DNA of 64,000 nt from RDYJ01 sp034931405. Lineage in GTDB: Bacteria; Cyanobacteriota; Cyanobacteriia; Cyanobacteriales; Nostocaceae. Location: NCBI RefSeq assembly GCF_034931405.1, contig NZ_JAYGHA010000012.1, positions 1-64,000 on the forward strand, read 5' to 3'. Each line of letters starts with the position of its first letter. Position 1 is the first letter of the stretch. Below are positions 27,453 to 37,491 of the stretch, in pieces. Made by a program: the position numbers and the translations under genes. The notes under the pieces were generated by a model that was not told the DNA's origin, ran no database searches, and saw nothing but the letters and a program-made list of their open reading frames with translations.

Positions 27453-28979
27453 TTAAAAATTAGTGGATAAAAGATGAATAATTAATTCCTTATCATTTCT
27501 TTGCATAAAGATATCTTTAATTTCTTCTGGACTAAATCCTACTTCGTAAAGAAAACATATTTCAATTATCAGCTTAATTTTTTGAGACCAGTATCTCAGG
27601 AGATTATCATTAGCAGCTTGTTGTTTTAGAGATTCGTCACCATGATCATCCAAGTGCGTTAAATAATTTCTCATCCTGACTATTTTATAAATAAAAGAAT
27701 CTCTCATTTTTCTTGATTTAAATAAATTACTCTGTTCTATAAATTCACCCAACGCTTCCGAACATACATTAATTATTTCTACTAAACGCTTTCTTAAATC
27801 AAGTTGATTGCTTATATAAACTTTCCCCTGTGGAACAAGCCTGTTTTTAAGCCATGTTTTATATTCTTCAGGAGTTTTATTGATAATTTTCTCTACTCTT
27901 TCGCTATGTTCTTCCTGTGAAATCTCATATTGCTTCATTGTTGGATTCTTTCTGTGATATGCTTCAACTGATTGCATTAAATTAAGAAATTCTTGTTGTG
28001 GATACATATAAGAATTATATATTGTTCCAAAATAGAGTTCATAAATTGGTTCTAATAGCTCTATTTTTCTAAACCAGTTTCCAAGATAGTATTCAAATTT
28101 GCTAGAAAGTTTACTAAATGTCAAAAGCATATCATAGGGCATGAGATTCTTAGTGACTATTGGGGTGTTTGAAACTTGATACAATATATTAACGCTTATA
28201 GGTCTATATTCCATCAAGCCTGTTATTGAACTAAAAGCATCACCCATTTTAAGTCCACGAATAAATAAAGGATATACAGGTTTAGTAACACAAAGACTTA
28301 AGAAGTTCTGAATATGTCTCATAACCTTTTCGTACTCTTGAAGAGATTTCTCTTCATCAGACTCTATCACGATATTTACTTGTTTATTGATATTTATATC
28401 CAGCTTATCCCAATCATAATCAGCATATAATTCCATAAATACCTGCCAGTCTTGCTTAATATTAACTGGTTCAATAAGTTCTCGTCGTTTGTATTTTATA
28501 GAGAATTCTTCTTGAGAAAGTTCTATATTTGGTAAGCCCATTTGTGACCATTCATTTAAGTAAGAGTAATAAACAATAAGACTTTTGAATTTAATATCTG
28601 ATTCTTCTTGGAAATGAAAACCCGTAAATACTTTATATACATAAAACTGACAAGTTCCAAAACCAGAAGAAATAGAAATATTTAACGATGACCGAAAGTA
28701 AGAACATTGATACAAAGTAATAATCTTCCCTGTGGATACTTTACCTAGTATGAGAGTATATAGTGCTGGTTGGCGTTCTGATTGAATATCTATAAAAGAG
28801 CTTATTAAGTCTAATACTGCGCCACTGTTAGGATTAAATTTTAGAGTTCCAAATACTTTTTTGTCAGGGTTATCAGGAAGCCACCATTCACCTCTTTCTT
28901 CAAACTCTTCAAACATATCTAAATCAACTCTTTTGACGTAATTTTTATTTAAAAGCTGCTTAAGATAAGAGTATAACAT
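27453..28979 (-). CDS. apeA: ApeA-like HEPN-domain anti-phage protein
   Basis: 508 residues from the ATG at 28979; an ATG at 28916 is an alternative, and the open frame to 29090 overlaps ilvA and is unlikely. The amino-terminal region FEEFEERGEWWLPDNPDKKVFGTLKFNP matches ApeA_NTD1 as I remember it (read as two pieces: WWLPDNP and GTLKFNP). The carboxy-terminal region is helical and contains the HEPN ribonuclease motif R-x4-H as RNYLTH, residues 437-442. ApeA proteins give abortive phage defence by RNA cleavage. It lies immediately upstream of a HigA-like gene and divergent from ilvA. Confidence 0.75.
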   Translation of the reverse strand: MLYSYLKQLLNKNYVKRVDLDMFEEFEERGEWWLPDNPDKKVFGTLKFNPNSGAVLDLISSFIDIQSERQPALYTLILGKVSTGKIITLYQCSYFRSSLNISISSGFGTCQFYVYKVFTGFHFQEESDIKFKSLIVYYSYLNEWSQMGLPNIELSQEEFSIKYKRRELIEPVNIKQDWQVFMELYADYDWDKLDININKQVNIVIESDEEKSLQEYEKVMRHIQNFLSLCVTKPVYPLFIRGLKMGDAFSSITGLMEYRPISVNILYQVSNTPIVTKNLMPYDMLLTFSKLSSKFEYYLGNWFRKIELLEPIYELYFGTIYNSYMYPQQEFLNLMQSVEAYHRKNPTMKQYEISQEEHSERVEKIINKTPEEYKTWLKNRLVPQGKVYISNQLDLRKRLVEIINVCSEALGEFIEQSNLFKSRKMRDSFIYKIVRMRNYLTHLDDHGDESLKQQAANDNLLRYWSQKIKLIIEICFLYEVGFSPEEIKDIFMQRNDKELIIHLLSTNF

Positions 28980-29088
28980 TTCTATCAAGCAAGGATGGCT
29001 ACATGAGATTAACACCCAAAAACCCATCCCCCCAAACACCCAACAAGCGGTAGAATTAAGATCCATCCCCAAATTGCATCTATAGCCC

Positions 29089-30600
29089 ATGTATTGCGAC
29101 TACCTGGTACAAATCCTCACCGCCCGCGTTTATGATGTAGCCCAGGAAACACCACTGGAAAATGCTCCCAACCTCTCCCACCGTATCAACAACAAACTGC
29201 TGCTGAAGCGGGAAGATATGCAGTCTGTCTTCTCCTTCAAGCTGCGGGGTGCATATAACAAAATGGTCAACCTGACACCAGATTTACTGAAACAAGGTGT
29301 GATTGCAGCTTCTGCGGGAAATCACGCCCAAGGTGTAGCCTTAGCTGCCAGTCGCTTGGGAACAAAAGCAATTATTGTCATGCCCGTAATTACGCCCCAG
29401 GTAAAGATAAACGCAGTCAAAGCACGGGGAGGAGAAGTTGTATTACATGGCAATAACTATGATGATGCTTATGCCCACGCCCGGCAATTGGAAGCAGAAA
29501 AAGGGTTAACCTTTATACATCCCTTTGATGATCCTGATGTCATCGCAGGACAGGGAACCATCGGTATGGAAATACTGCGACAATATCAGCAACCTATCCA
29601 TGCAATATTTGTGGCTATCGGTGGCGGGGGTTTAATTTCCGGTATTGCAGCTTATGTAAAACGGTTGCGTCCTGAAATCAAAATTATCGGTGTCGAACCC
29701 GTAGACGCTGATGCTATGAGTCAGTCTCTGAAAGCCGGTCATCGGGTGCGCTTGTCCCAAGTGGGTTTATTTGCGGATGGGGTAGCGGTGCGTGAAGTGG
29801 GAGAAGAAACCTTCCGCTTGTGTCAGCAATATGTAGATGAAATTATTTTGGTGGATACTGATGCTACCTGTGCAGCGATAAAAGATGTTTTTGAGGATAC
29901 ACGATCTATTTTAGAACCTGCGGGGGCATTAGCGATCGCAGCTGCTAAAGCCTACGCCGAACGAGAACAAATACAAGGGGAAACCCTTGTTGCTGTGGCT
30001 TGCGGTGCTAATATGAACTTTGACCGCTTGCGGTTTGTGGCAGAAAGAGCAGAATTTGGAGAACGTCGAGAAGCCATTTTTGCGGTGACAATTCCCGAAG
30101 AACCAGGAAGTCTGCGTCAGTTTTGTGAATGTCTAGGCAATCGCAATCTCACAGAATTTAATTATCGCATTGCTGACAACCAAGAAGCACATATTTTCGT
30201 CGGCGTGCAAATTGAAAACCGCGTTGACGCAGCCAAAATAGTTGACAAATTTGAAATTAACGGTTTAAAAACTATTGATTTAACCGATGATGAATTAACA
30301 AAATTACATTTACGGCACATGGTTGGTGGACGTTCTACCCTTGCTCAAAATGAATTATTATACCGTTTTGAATTTCTCGAACGTCCTGGTGCATTAATGA
30401 AATTTGTCGGTTCTATGTCTCCTGATTGGAATATTAGTTTATTTCATTATCGTAATAATGGCGCAGATTATGGACGTATTGTGGTAGGTATGCAAGTACC
30501 ACCTAATGAGATGGAACAATGGCAGGAGTTTCTTGATTCTTTGGGTTATCGTTATTGGGATGAAAGCCAAAATCCTGCTTATAAGTTGTTTTTGGGTTAG
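29089..30600 (+). CDS. ilvA: Threonine ammonia-lyase, biosynthetic
   Basis: Deaminates threonine to 2-oxobutanoate, the first step of isoleucine synthesis. The 503-residue PLP enzyme carries the Schiff-base lysine K51 in SFKLRGAYNKM, AASAGNHAQGVA, and the glycine loop IGGGGLISG. The carboxy-terminal 180 residues hold two ACT-like regulatory segments (FAVTIPEEPGSLRQF and YRFEFLERPGALMKF), consistent with isoleucine feedback control. Confidence 0.95.
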   Translation: MYCDYLVQILTARVYDVAQETPLENAPNLSHRINNKLLLKREDMQSVFSFKLRGAYNKMVNLTPDLLKQGVIAASAGNHAQGVALAASRLGTKAIIVMPVITPQVKINAVKARGGEVVLHGNNYDDAYAHARQLEAEKGLTFIHPFDDPDVIAGQGTIGMEILRQYQQPIHAIFVAIGGGGLISGIAAYVKRLRPEIKIIGVEPVDADAMSQSLKAGHRVRLSQVGLFADGVAVREVGEETFRLCQQYVDEIILVDTDATCAAIKDVFEDTRSILEPAGALAIAAAKAYAEREQIQGETLVAVACGANMNFDRLRFVAERAEFGERREAIFAVTIPEEPGSLRQFCECLGNRNLTEFNYRIADNQEAHIFVGVQIENRVDAAKIVDKFEINGLKTIDLTDDELTKLHLRHMVGGRSTLAQNELLYRFEFLERPGALMKFVGSMSPDWNISLFHYRNNGADYGRIVVGMQVPPNEMEQWQEFLDSLGYRYWDESQNPAYKLFLG

Positions 30601-30614
30601 TGGTTATTTTATTT

Positions 30615-31496
30615 TTAATGCGGTGGAATTTCCAAAGGTATATTACCTAAAAGTCCTTTGCGAAAATCAGTAACCAGAGTTCTAGCTGCGCGTTCCACAT
30701 CTCCTTTATAACGATGTTCTGCTAAAACTTGTAAATATGCTTCTCCTGTGTGGATGAGAGAATCAACTTCGTAGCGTGAAAGTAAAGGGTGCTGTGGTAA
30801 TAAATGAGGATGTGTTTCTTGCAGTTCATTGATAATGTCTACGAAAGCTCCAGCTACTAGCTGATTATCATAAGATGCTTCGCCGATATCATCACAAATC
30901 GCTAATTTCACTGCGGCGGCTTGATTTTCCATTCTGGAGGGAATAACACCCGGAGAATCTAGTAATTGCAATTGGTCGGAAATTCGCACCCAACGCAGTT
31001 GACGAGTCACACCAGGACGCGCTGCACTTTCAACGACTCGCTTTCCTAGCAACCGGTTAATTAATGCTGATTTGCCCACGTTGGGAAAACCAATAACTAC
31101 CGCTCGAACTGCACGGGGTAACATTCCTCTATCTTTTCTGCGTTGGTTCAGTTCTACCCCTGCTGCTTGCGCTGCTTTGGCTATGGCTGTGATACCTTGA
31201 CCATGTTGAGCATTGGTAAAGTAAGGTACTTGTTCCTGGCTTTTAAACCAGTCTACCCAAAGCGATCGCACTTGGGGCGATATCATATCTAAACGGTTAA
31301 TTACCAACACCCGCGACTTACTCCCCACCCATTCATTCATCTGCGGATGGTCTGTAGATAAAGGAATACGTGCATCTCGTACCTCTAAAATCACATCTAC
31401 CCGTTTTAGCTGTTCTTGTAGCTTTTTTTCAGCTTTGGCGATGTGGCCGGGATACCATTGAATGAGATTTAATTTGTAGTTTTGAGTTATAGACAT
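30615..31496 (-). CDS. rbgA: Ribosome biogenesis GTPase RbgA/YlqF
   Basis: Circularly permuted GTPase that helps late assembly of the 50S subunit. 293 residues with G4 NRLD at 67-70, G1 GFPNVGKS at 136-143 and G3 DSPG at 180-183. The order G4-G1-G3 defines the YlqF group. The start WYPGHIAKA motif is near residue 14. G4 has Arg instead of the usual Lys. A heptamer-type repeat lies directly upstream. Confidence 0.92.
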   Translation of the reverse strand: MSITQNYKLNLIQWYPGHIAKAEKKLQEQLKRVDVILEVRDARIPLSTDHPQMNEWVGSKSRVLVINRLDMISPQVRSLWVDWFKSQEQVPYFTNAQHGQGITAIAKAAQAAGVELNQRRKDRGMLPRAVRAVVIGFPNVGKSALINRLLGKRVVESAARPGVTRQLRWVRISDQLQLLDSPGVIPSRMENQAAAVKLAICDDIGEASYDNQLVAGAFVDIINELQETHPHLLPQHPLLSRYEVDSLIHTGEAYLQVLAEHRYKGDVERAARTLVTDFRKGLLGNIPLEIPPH

Positions 31497-31501
31497 TGGG
31501 A

Positions 31502-31536
31502 ACTGGGGACTGGGGATTGGGGATTGGGGACTGGGA
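31502..31536. repeat. GGGGATT/GGGGACT heptamer repeat
   Basis: About five units of TGGGGAC/TGGGGAT immediately upstream of rbgA (transcribed leftwards) and within 15 bases of the stop codon of the VOC gene. Confidence 0.8.
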
Positions 31537-31548
31537 AGAAGATTCTTC

Positions 31549-31914
31549 CTAATGACTTTGATGTAAAATTAGACGATTACCGTCAGGGTCGTAGGCGTAA
31601 ATTTCTCTACCGTGGGAAGCTGTGGCAATTTCTCCTGGAGGTGGATATCCTAAATATTGTAGGTGAGCGATCGCATTTTCTAAATTACTTACTTCTAAAC
31701 ATAAACTGAGCGGACTTTTTATATTTGCCGCAAATTCTGATTCATGATTTTTCTTGGGTTGAAAAATACCTAAACTAAAGCCAGAAATTTGAAATTCAGC
31801 ATAAACATCGGGAATCAGGTTTTTGGGTTTTTGTTCTAGTAGCTGAATATAGAAGTTTACCAACTTATCAAAATTCACCGTGGCAATGGTGACTAATATA
31901 TTATTATACTGCAT
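31549..31914 (-). CDS. VOC-family (glyoxalase/bleomycin-resistance fold) protein
   Basis: 121 residues with the vicinal oxygen chelate pattern: two beta-alpha-beta-beta-beta modules, LVTIATVNFDKLVNFYIQLL at the start and YAYDPDGNRLIL at the end. Many relatives bind a metal and an amide or dioxygen substrate, but the usual metal-ligand set is not clear here. Specific activity unknown. Confidence 0.75.
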   Translation of the reverse strand: MQYNNILVTIATVNFDKLVNFYIQLLEQKPKNLIPDVYAEFQISGFSLGIFQPKKNHESEFAANIKSPLSLCLEVSNLENAIAHLQYLGYPPPGEIATASHGREIYAYDPDGNRLILHQSH

Positions 31915-32090
31915 ATATACAATAATTCGTAATTTTTAATTATATCATGTTCTCGGTTCTCGTTCCCATACTCTGTATGAGAATGAATTGTAAAGGCTCT
32001 GCCTTTATTGATAGCAGAGTCAGAGTCTCTGTGATAGCATTCCCAGTCAGAGACTGGGAACGAGATAAACATCAAAATTCATTCTTTATC

Positions 32091-32198
<108 letters not shown>

Positions 32199-33416
32199 TT
32201 ATATCAAAAATTTTTCTACACATCTAACAAACATTTCTACACCGATAACTAAAGCAGTTTCATCAAAATCAAATCGGGGATGATGATGAGGATAATTTAA
32301 TTTTTTTGCTGCATTGGCAGAACCTAAAAAGAAATAACAACCAGGAACTTCTTGCAGGAAAAATGACATATCTTCCCCACCCATTGTTTGACATTCTGGG
32401 ACAATACCCAAGGGTGTTTCTATAACTTCTTGGGCAACAGAACGGACTAATTCCGCTATTTCTGCATCATTAATGACTGGGGGATAAAGATTAATATAAT
32501 CTAATTCAAAAGTAGCACCATGAATTTGACAAATTCCAGCGATAGTTTGCTCAATTCTTTGTTCAAAGAAACCTACTAAATCAGGATGAAAATATCTCAC
32601 TGTTCCACCCATTCTAGCAGTATCGGCGATGATATTAACTGCTGTACCTGCGTGTAATTCTCCTACTGTTACTACTGCCGAATCAATGGGATTAACGTTA
32701 CGTGATACGATAGTTTGTAAGGCGTTAACAATTTGGGCAGCCACTACAATAGAGTCTATGGTTTGTTGAGGTATCGCCCCATGTCCACCTTTACCGAAAA
32801 TAGTACAACGGAATAATTCTACAGCTGCCATTAATGCACCTGCACGCACTCCCACTGTTCCCAAGGGTAAATTATTCCACAGATGTAAACCGATCATGGC
32901 ATCAACATCTGGATTTTTCAAGACTCCTGCTGCTATCATCGGTTTTGCACCACCGGGTCCTTCTTCTGCGGGTTGGAAGATGATTTTTACAGTACCGCTG
33001 AAGTCTTGACGATGCTGATTAAGGTAGTATGCTGTACCGAGAGCGATCGCTGTATGTCCATCATGTCCACAAGCGTGCATCACTCCATCATGTTGGGAAC
33101 AATAGGAAACTTCATTTTCCTCTTGTATAGGTAAAGCATCCATATCAGCACGAATTCCTAATACTTTACCATGCTCAGATTTTTCACCTTTGATAATAGC
33201 AACAATACCAGTTTCAGCTATACCTGTTTGATGTTCTATTCCCCAACTTTGCAATTTTTGAGAAATAAATTCAGCCGTTAATTTTTCTTGAAAACCTAAC
33301 TCTGGTTTTTGATGTATGTGTCTTCTCCATTCTATTAATTGCGGTTGTAAAGCGCGAATTTGCAACCGGACATTAGCAAAATTTTCCGTAGCAGAATTTG
33401 GAATTGTAGAAATCAT
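32199..33416 (-). CDS. M20-family amidohydrolase
   Basis: 405-residue metal-dependent hydrolase of N-acyl amino acids or related amides, close to the hippurate hydrolase/IAA-amino-acid hydrolase group. Motifs in order: GIRADMDALPIQE, HACGHDGHTAIALG with metal-binding His and Asp, PAEEGPGGA with the catalytic Glu, and GGEDMSFFLQ near the end. No signal peptide. Substrate not determined by context. Confidence 0.88.
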   Translation of the reverse strand: MISTIPNSATENFANVRLQIRALQPQLIEWRRHIHQKPELGFQEKLTAEFISQKLQSWGIEHQTGIAETGIVAIIKGEKSEHGKVLGIRADMDALPIQEENEVSYCSQHDGVMHACGHDGHTAIALGTAYYLNQHRQDFSGTVKIIFQPAEEGPGGAKPMIAAGVLKNPDVDAMIGLHLWNNLPLGTVGVRAGALMAAVELFRCTIFGKGGHGAIPQQTIDSIVVAAQIVNALQTIVSRNVNPIDSAVVTVGELHAGTAVNIIADTARMGGTVRYFHPDLVGFFEQRIEQTIAGICQIHGATFELDYINLYPPVINDAEIAELVRSVAQEVIETPLGIVPECQTMGGEDMSFFLQEVPGCYFFLGSANAAKKLNYPHHHPRFDFDETALVIGVEMFVRCVEKFLI

Positions 33417-33417
33417 A

Positions 33418-33484
33418 ATTGGTAATTGGTAATTGGTAATTGGTTAGTTATTATTATCCCCCTTTTCCCTGTTCCCTGTTCCCT
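33418..33484. repeat. TTGGTAA and TGTTCCC heptamer repeats
   Basis: 33418-33445 has four ATTGGTA units and 33462-33484 has three TTCCCTG units. They fill the gap between the amidohydrolase and bioD. Confidence 0.85.
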
Positions 33485-34163
33485 ATAAAGATAATATTTC
33501 CCAGTCTAAATTAGATCCAACTTCGGCTAGTTGTTCTAAGTTATGGGGTTCTTCTAAATAAGGTAAACAACCTAAAACGGGGATGTGAGTAAATGATTGA
33601 ATTAACTCCGGTGGTGTTAAATCGGCTATTTCTTCATCAAACCGGGGTTGTGTACAATTCAGAACAATTCCTAGCAAATTTACCTTCGCTTGTCTTGCTA
33701 ATGCTACATTAGCCACAGCTTGAGCGATCGCACCTAATCTTACAGGCACAACTAAAACCGTTGGTAAACGCCATTCACTCGCTAAATCTGCTACTGTAAA
33801 TTCATCAGTAACCGGTGAACCTAAGCCTCCCAAAGATTCCACCAACAAAAAATCACGCCGCTGTTGCAACTTCAATAAAGTCTGCCAAACTAAACCTAAA
33901 TCTATAGTGCGATTTTCCTTAGCCGCAGCAATTGGTGGTGCTAGAGGTGCTTTAAAATACAAAGGTGTAGTTTCTTCAGGGGACTGATCTAGTGTAAAAA
34001 GACTCTGGTAAAGTTCCCTATCACCCTCCCCAGATTGAATCGGTTTCATAATCCCCAAGCTGCTTTGAGGGTGATATTTTTGCCAATAGGCGGCTAGGGC
34101 TGTTGTCAAAAAAGTTTTACCAGCCCCGGTATCAGTTCCTGTAATGAGTAGTGTGTTTAACAA
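33483..34163 (-). CDS. bioD: Dethiobiotin synthase
   Basis: Closes the ureido ring of biotin from 7,8-diaminopelargonate, CO2 and ATP. 226 residues. The P-loop GTDTGAGKT is at residues 8-16, the substrate lysine region IMKPIQSG at about 38-45, and the ESLGGLGSPV stretch has the acid and glycine loop. bioF/bioA/bioB are not adjacent. Confidence 0.92.
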   Translation of the reverse strand: MLNTLLITGTDTGAGKTFLTTALAAYWQKYHPQSSLGIMKPIQSGEGDRELYQSLFTLDQSPEETTPLYFKAPLAPPIAAAKENRTIDLGLVWQTLLKLQQRRDFLLVESLGGLGSPVTDEFTVADLASEWRLPTVLVVPVRLGAIAQAVANVALARQAKVNLLGIVLNCTQPRFDEEIADLTPPELIQSFTHIPVLGCLPYLEEPHNLEQLAEVGSNLDWEILSL

Positions 34164-34200
34164 TTTGCTTACGAATAATTACAGTGGATTGAGAAAAATT

Positions 34201-34225
34201 AGCCCAGCAATTTTCAGACTGGGCT
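34201..34225 (-). terminator. Rho-independent terminator of the kinase gene
   Basis: AGCCCAG (34201-34207) pairs with CTGGGCT (34219-34225); read leftwards it is followed by AATTTTTCT. It lies 16 bases past the kinase stop codon. Confidence 0.7.
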
Positions 34226-34240
34226 ATCTTTAATTTAGCG

Positions 34241-35932
34241 TTAATTATTGGGAGTGATTTCTGGTATTGGTATTGTTTCCGGTCTTTGATTATTTTCTGA
34301 CGAGTCTGTATCTGTAATAGGTGTTTCTGTAGGAGTGGGAGTTTCCGTAGGAGTGGGAGTTTCCGTAGGAGTGGGAGTTTCCGTAGGAGTGGGAGTTTCT
34401 GTAGGAGTGGGAGTTTCTGTGGGTGTAGGTTCAACTGGATTTTCTACAGCCACACTCAAACTATAATCACTTTCAGCTACACCCTGGGATAAACTTAATT
34501 GAATAATGTATTCACCACTATTCGATAATAACCCTTGATATGAAGTTACTTGCTCAGAACCATAACCAATAGGTTGATTATCAGATGTTAATACAGTTAG
34601 CAAAACTCCACTACCTTTATTAACAGCTAAAGTTAACTTCTGTCCAACATCACCTTCAAAATTGTATTGAATTATTTCATTAGCCTTAAGAGTACCATCT
34701 AATTGGGCTGTGTTGGATGTACCTAATCTCAAACGTTTTTTATAGACAATAGGTTCAATATTAGTAGGTGTAGGTGTCGGGATAAATGTCAAATCTGGTG
34801 TAGATGTACCACCAGGAATAACTGGAGAAGGAAAAGTTTGAGGTGTGGTTGCTTGTTCTGGTGATTGTTTTGATTGATTGCGAAGAGAATTCACCACCGC
34901 CCAAGAACCAAATCCGGCTAAGATCACCACAGCACTACCGATCGCACCAATGGCCAGCGGGTTGTCTAAAATAGAACTACTTGACGGTGGTGTAATTACA
35001 GGGCGAGGACTGTGAGGTTTTGGTGGTAAAGGATCAGGACGACGACCAACAGCAATGGTTGGCACATAAGAGACATGAGATTGAGGAATCTGAGGCTGGT
35101 CTAGAGCTTCTAAAGCTAAAAATACTTCCTTGGTACTTTGGTAGCGATCGCCCGGCACATAACTTAACATCCGATTTAAAACTTCAGCAAATCGGGGATT
35201 AACTTCTACCCATTGCTGCCAATTCCAAGTCAGTTCAGTTTCATTAAATAGATCGGCTGGTTCTTTTCCAGTCAACAAAACAATTGCTGTTACCGCTAGT
35301 GCATACAAATCACTATTAGGATAAGCTTTACCAGACTGCATTTGCTCACTAGGAGAATAGCCCGGTTTACCCACAGTTGTCACTGGCATTTCATTGGGGT
35401 TAGATAACCGCGTAGCTAGTTCTTTCACCACCCCAAAGTCAATTAATACAGGTTTTTGATCAAGATCCCGTAAAATCAAATTATCCGGTGAAATATCCCG
35501 GTGAATAATTCCCCCTTTGTGAAGATGCTCTAAAACGGGTAACAGAGAGCGCAGTAAGTGTAATACTTCTGTTTCTGTGAAACTTTGACCAATACTTCGG
35601 CGTTCATTTAACAGAGTATGGTATGTTTTCCCGGCCACGTAATCCTGGACGAAAAATAAACGTTGGTCTTGAGAAAATTTTTCTCGAAACTTGGGTATTT
35701 GCGGATGATTGATTTGATATAAAGTCGCAGCTTCTCGTTCAAATAACTCTTGTGCCTTTTTTCCACCGTAAGCTCCCGGTTCTGAGAGCATTAATTCTTT
35801 AATTGCACAAAGTTCATTAAAACGCCTCTGGTCTTCTGCGAGATAGGTTCTACCAAATCCCCCCTGTCCAAGAACGTGAATGATGTGGTAACGATTTTGT
35901 AGGACAGTACCAACTGTAATGGGTGGTTGCAT
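34241..35932 (-). CDS. Serine/threonine protein kinase with Thr-Pro-Thr-Glu repeat tail
   Basis: Hanks-type kinase, 563 residues. P-loop GQGGFGRTY at 22-30, K45, HRDISPDN at 144-151, DFG at 165-167. One transmembrane helix (about 329-345, GAIGSAVVILAGFGSWAVV region). The outer part has a PPC-like beta domain (about 398-500: GTSNTAQLDG, YNFEGDVGQKLTL) and then five to six copies of TPTETP, encoded by an 18-bp tandem repeat at 34329-34418. It is the second kinase of this type in the window; the outer domains differ. Confidence 0.9.
   Translation of the reverse strand: MQPPITVGTVLQNRYHIIHVLGQGGFGRTYLAEDQRRFNELCAIKELMLSEPGAYGGKKAQELFEREAATLYQINHPQIPKFREKFSQDQRLFFVQDYVAGKTYHTLLNERRSIGQSFTETEVLHLLRSLLPVLEHLHKGGIIHRDISPDNLILRDLDQKPVLIDFGVVKELATRLSNPNEMPVTTVGKPGYSPSEQMQSGKAYPNSDLYALAVTAIVLLTGKEPADLFNETELTWNWQQWVEVNPRFAEVLNRMLSYVPGDRYQSTKEVFLALEALDQPQIPQSHVSYVPTIAVGRRPDPLPPKPHSPRPVITPPSSSSILDNPLAIGAIGSAVVILAGFGSWAVVNSLRNQSKQSPEQATTPQTFPSPVIPGGTSTPDLTFIPTPTPTNIEPIVYKKRLRLGTSNTAQLDGTLKANEIIQYNFEGDVGQKLTLAVNKGSGVLLTVLTSDNQPIGYGSEQVTSYQGLLSNSGEYIIQLSLSQGVAESDYSLSVAVENPVEPTPTETPTPTETPTPTETPTPTETPTPTETPTPTETPITDTDSSENNQRPETIPIPEITPNN
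34329..34418. repeat. 18-bp coding tandem repeat
   Basis: Five units of GTAGGAGTGGGAGTTTCC with small differences. They encode the repeated Thr-Pro-Thr-Glu-Thr-Pro tail of the kinase and can change copy number without shifting frame. Confidence 0.9.
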
Positions 35933-36474
35933 GATTCAGATCATCAATTGATTAAGTGTAATAGCAACTGAGCCAGAAGTTAACTAAAGCATAAATGTTT
36001 AGTTTATGGAACTATATGCTAAGTCAGTCTGAAAAACCTGCCTCACTTCATTTTTATATTCTGGCTGAAGATAGTACATATAAAAGATTAATTACGTTAT
36101 AGCTAGTTTAAATGCGACTTTGAATTTAAACGCTTATTGCTAACCTGTAATATAACATACTCTGCTGAGAGGTTGACAAACTCAGCCGCTATGAATGATT
36201 GTGTGATGAACCAACTCAATATTGAAAATAAAATCTGTTATGTTATTAATTTGGCGCTAGTATCATAAAATAACTAGCTGTACCCAGAAAGCTTAAACAT
36301 AGATGCCAGTGTAATCCTCGTTGGTTTTTTCCCAGAAGAACTAGAAAATTAGCAAATGTAAATATATGGAGAAATATTGCAAATTTGTATAGAAATTTCA
36401 ACAAAACTTACAGATGTGTCGTTTAGTCTATCTATTTTGGTTAAATCTGCTAAATCTCTGATGATAATATCGCC
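35933..36474. other. Divergent intergenic region between the kinase and prs
   Basis: About 540 AT-rich bases. No reading frame, RNA gene or clear repeat is visible. It must contain the promoters of both genes. Confidence 0.5.
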
Positions 36475-37491
36475 ATGAATGCACATCGAGGATCTGCTGT
36501 GCTAAGTTCTGCAACTTTAACAGTACCATCAGCCACAACAGGACTGACTGAAAACCATCGTCTGCGGCTGTTTTCTGGTTCTGCCAATTTACAACTGTCC
36601 CAAGAAGTCGCTCGTTATCTAGGGATGGACTTGGGTCCAATGATTCGTAAAAGATTTGCGGATGGAGAACTCTATGTTCAAATCCAAGAATCAATTCGGG
36701 GTTGTGATGTCTATTTGGTTCAACCAACTTGTCAACCCGTTAACGACCACTTGATGGAATTACTGATCATGATTGATGCCTGTCGTCGGGCTTCTGCACG
36801 ACAGATTACCGCAGTAATTCCTTATTATGGTTATGCTCGCGCTGATCGCAAAACAGCCGGACGAGAATCAATTACTGCCAAACTGGTTGCTAACCTGATT
36901 ACTCAAGCAGGTGCTGGCCGCATTCTCGCAATGGACTTGCACGCCGCGCAAATACAGGGTTATTTCGATATCCCCTTTGATCATGTTTACGGTTCGCCAG
37001 TGTTGCTGGATTATTTAGTAAGTAAACAGCTACAGGATATTGTAGTTGTTTCCCCGGATGTCGGTGGTGTCGCCCGAGCCAGAGCATTTGCGAAAAAGCT
37101 CAATGATGCACCTCTGGCAATTATTGACAAACGTCGTCAAGCTCATAATGTCGCTGAAGTGTTGAACGTCATCGGTGATGTTAAAGGCAAAACGGCGGTG
37201 TTGGTGGATGACATGATTGATACAGGTGGTACAATTACCGAAGGCGCTAAGTTACTGCGTCAAGAGGGTGCAAGTCAGGTATACGCCTGTGCTACCCATG
37301 CGGTATTTTCACCACCTGCGATTGAACGTTTATCAAGTGGCTTATTTGAGGAAGTCATAGTCACTAACACCATTCCCATTCCTGAAAGTGATCACTTTCC
37401 TCAATTAGTAGTGCGTTCAGTTGCTAATCTGCTAGGAGAAGCAATTTGGCGGATTCACGAAGATAGTTCGCTCAGTAGTTTATTCCGTTAA
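36475..37491 (+). CDS. prs: Ribose-phosphate pyrophosphokinase
   Basis: Makes PRPP from ribose 5-phosphate and ATP for nucleotide, histidine and tryptophan synthesis. 338 residues with the family order: RLFSGSANLQLSQEVARYLG, KRFADGELYVQIQESIRG, PYYGYARADRK, the LHAAQIQGYFDIP stretch, and the PRPP loop VLVDDMIDTGGTI. It carries an extended amino terminus of about 25 residues before the conserved part. It is not in an operon. Confidence 0.95.
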   Translation: MNAHRGSAVLSSATLTVPSATTGLTENHRLRLFSGSANLQLSQEVARYLGMDLGPMIRKRFADGELYVQIQESIRGCDVYLVQPTCQPVNDHLMELLIMIDACRRASARQITAVIPYYGYARADRKTAGRESITAKLVANLITQAGAGRILAMDLHAAQIQGYFDIPFDHVYGSPVLLDYLVSKQLQDIVVVSPDVGGVARARAFAKKLNDAPLAIIDKRRQAHNVAEVLNVIGDVKGKTAVLVDDMIDTGGTITEGAKLLRQEGASQVYACATHAVFSPPAIERLSSGLFEEVIVTNTIPIPESDHFPQLVVRSVANLLGEAIWRIHEDSSLSSLFR

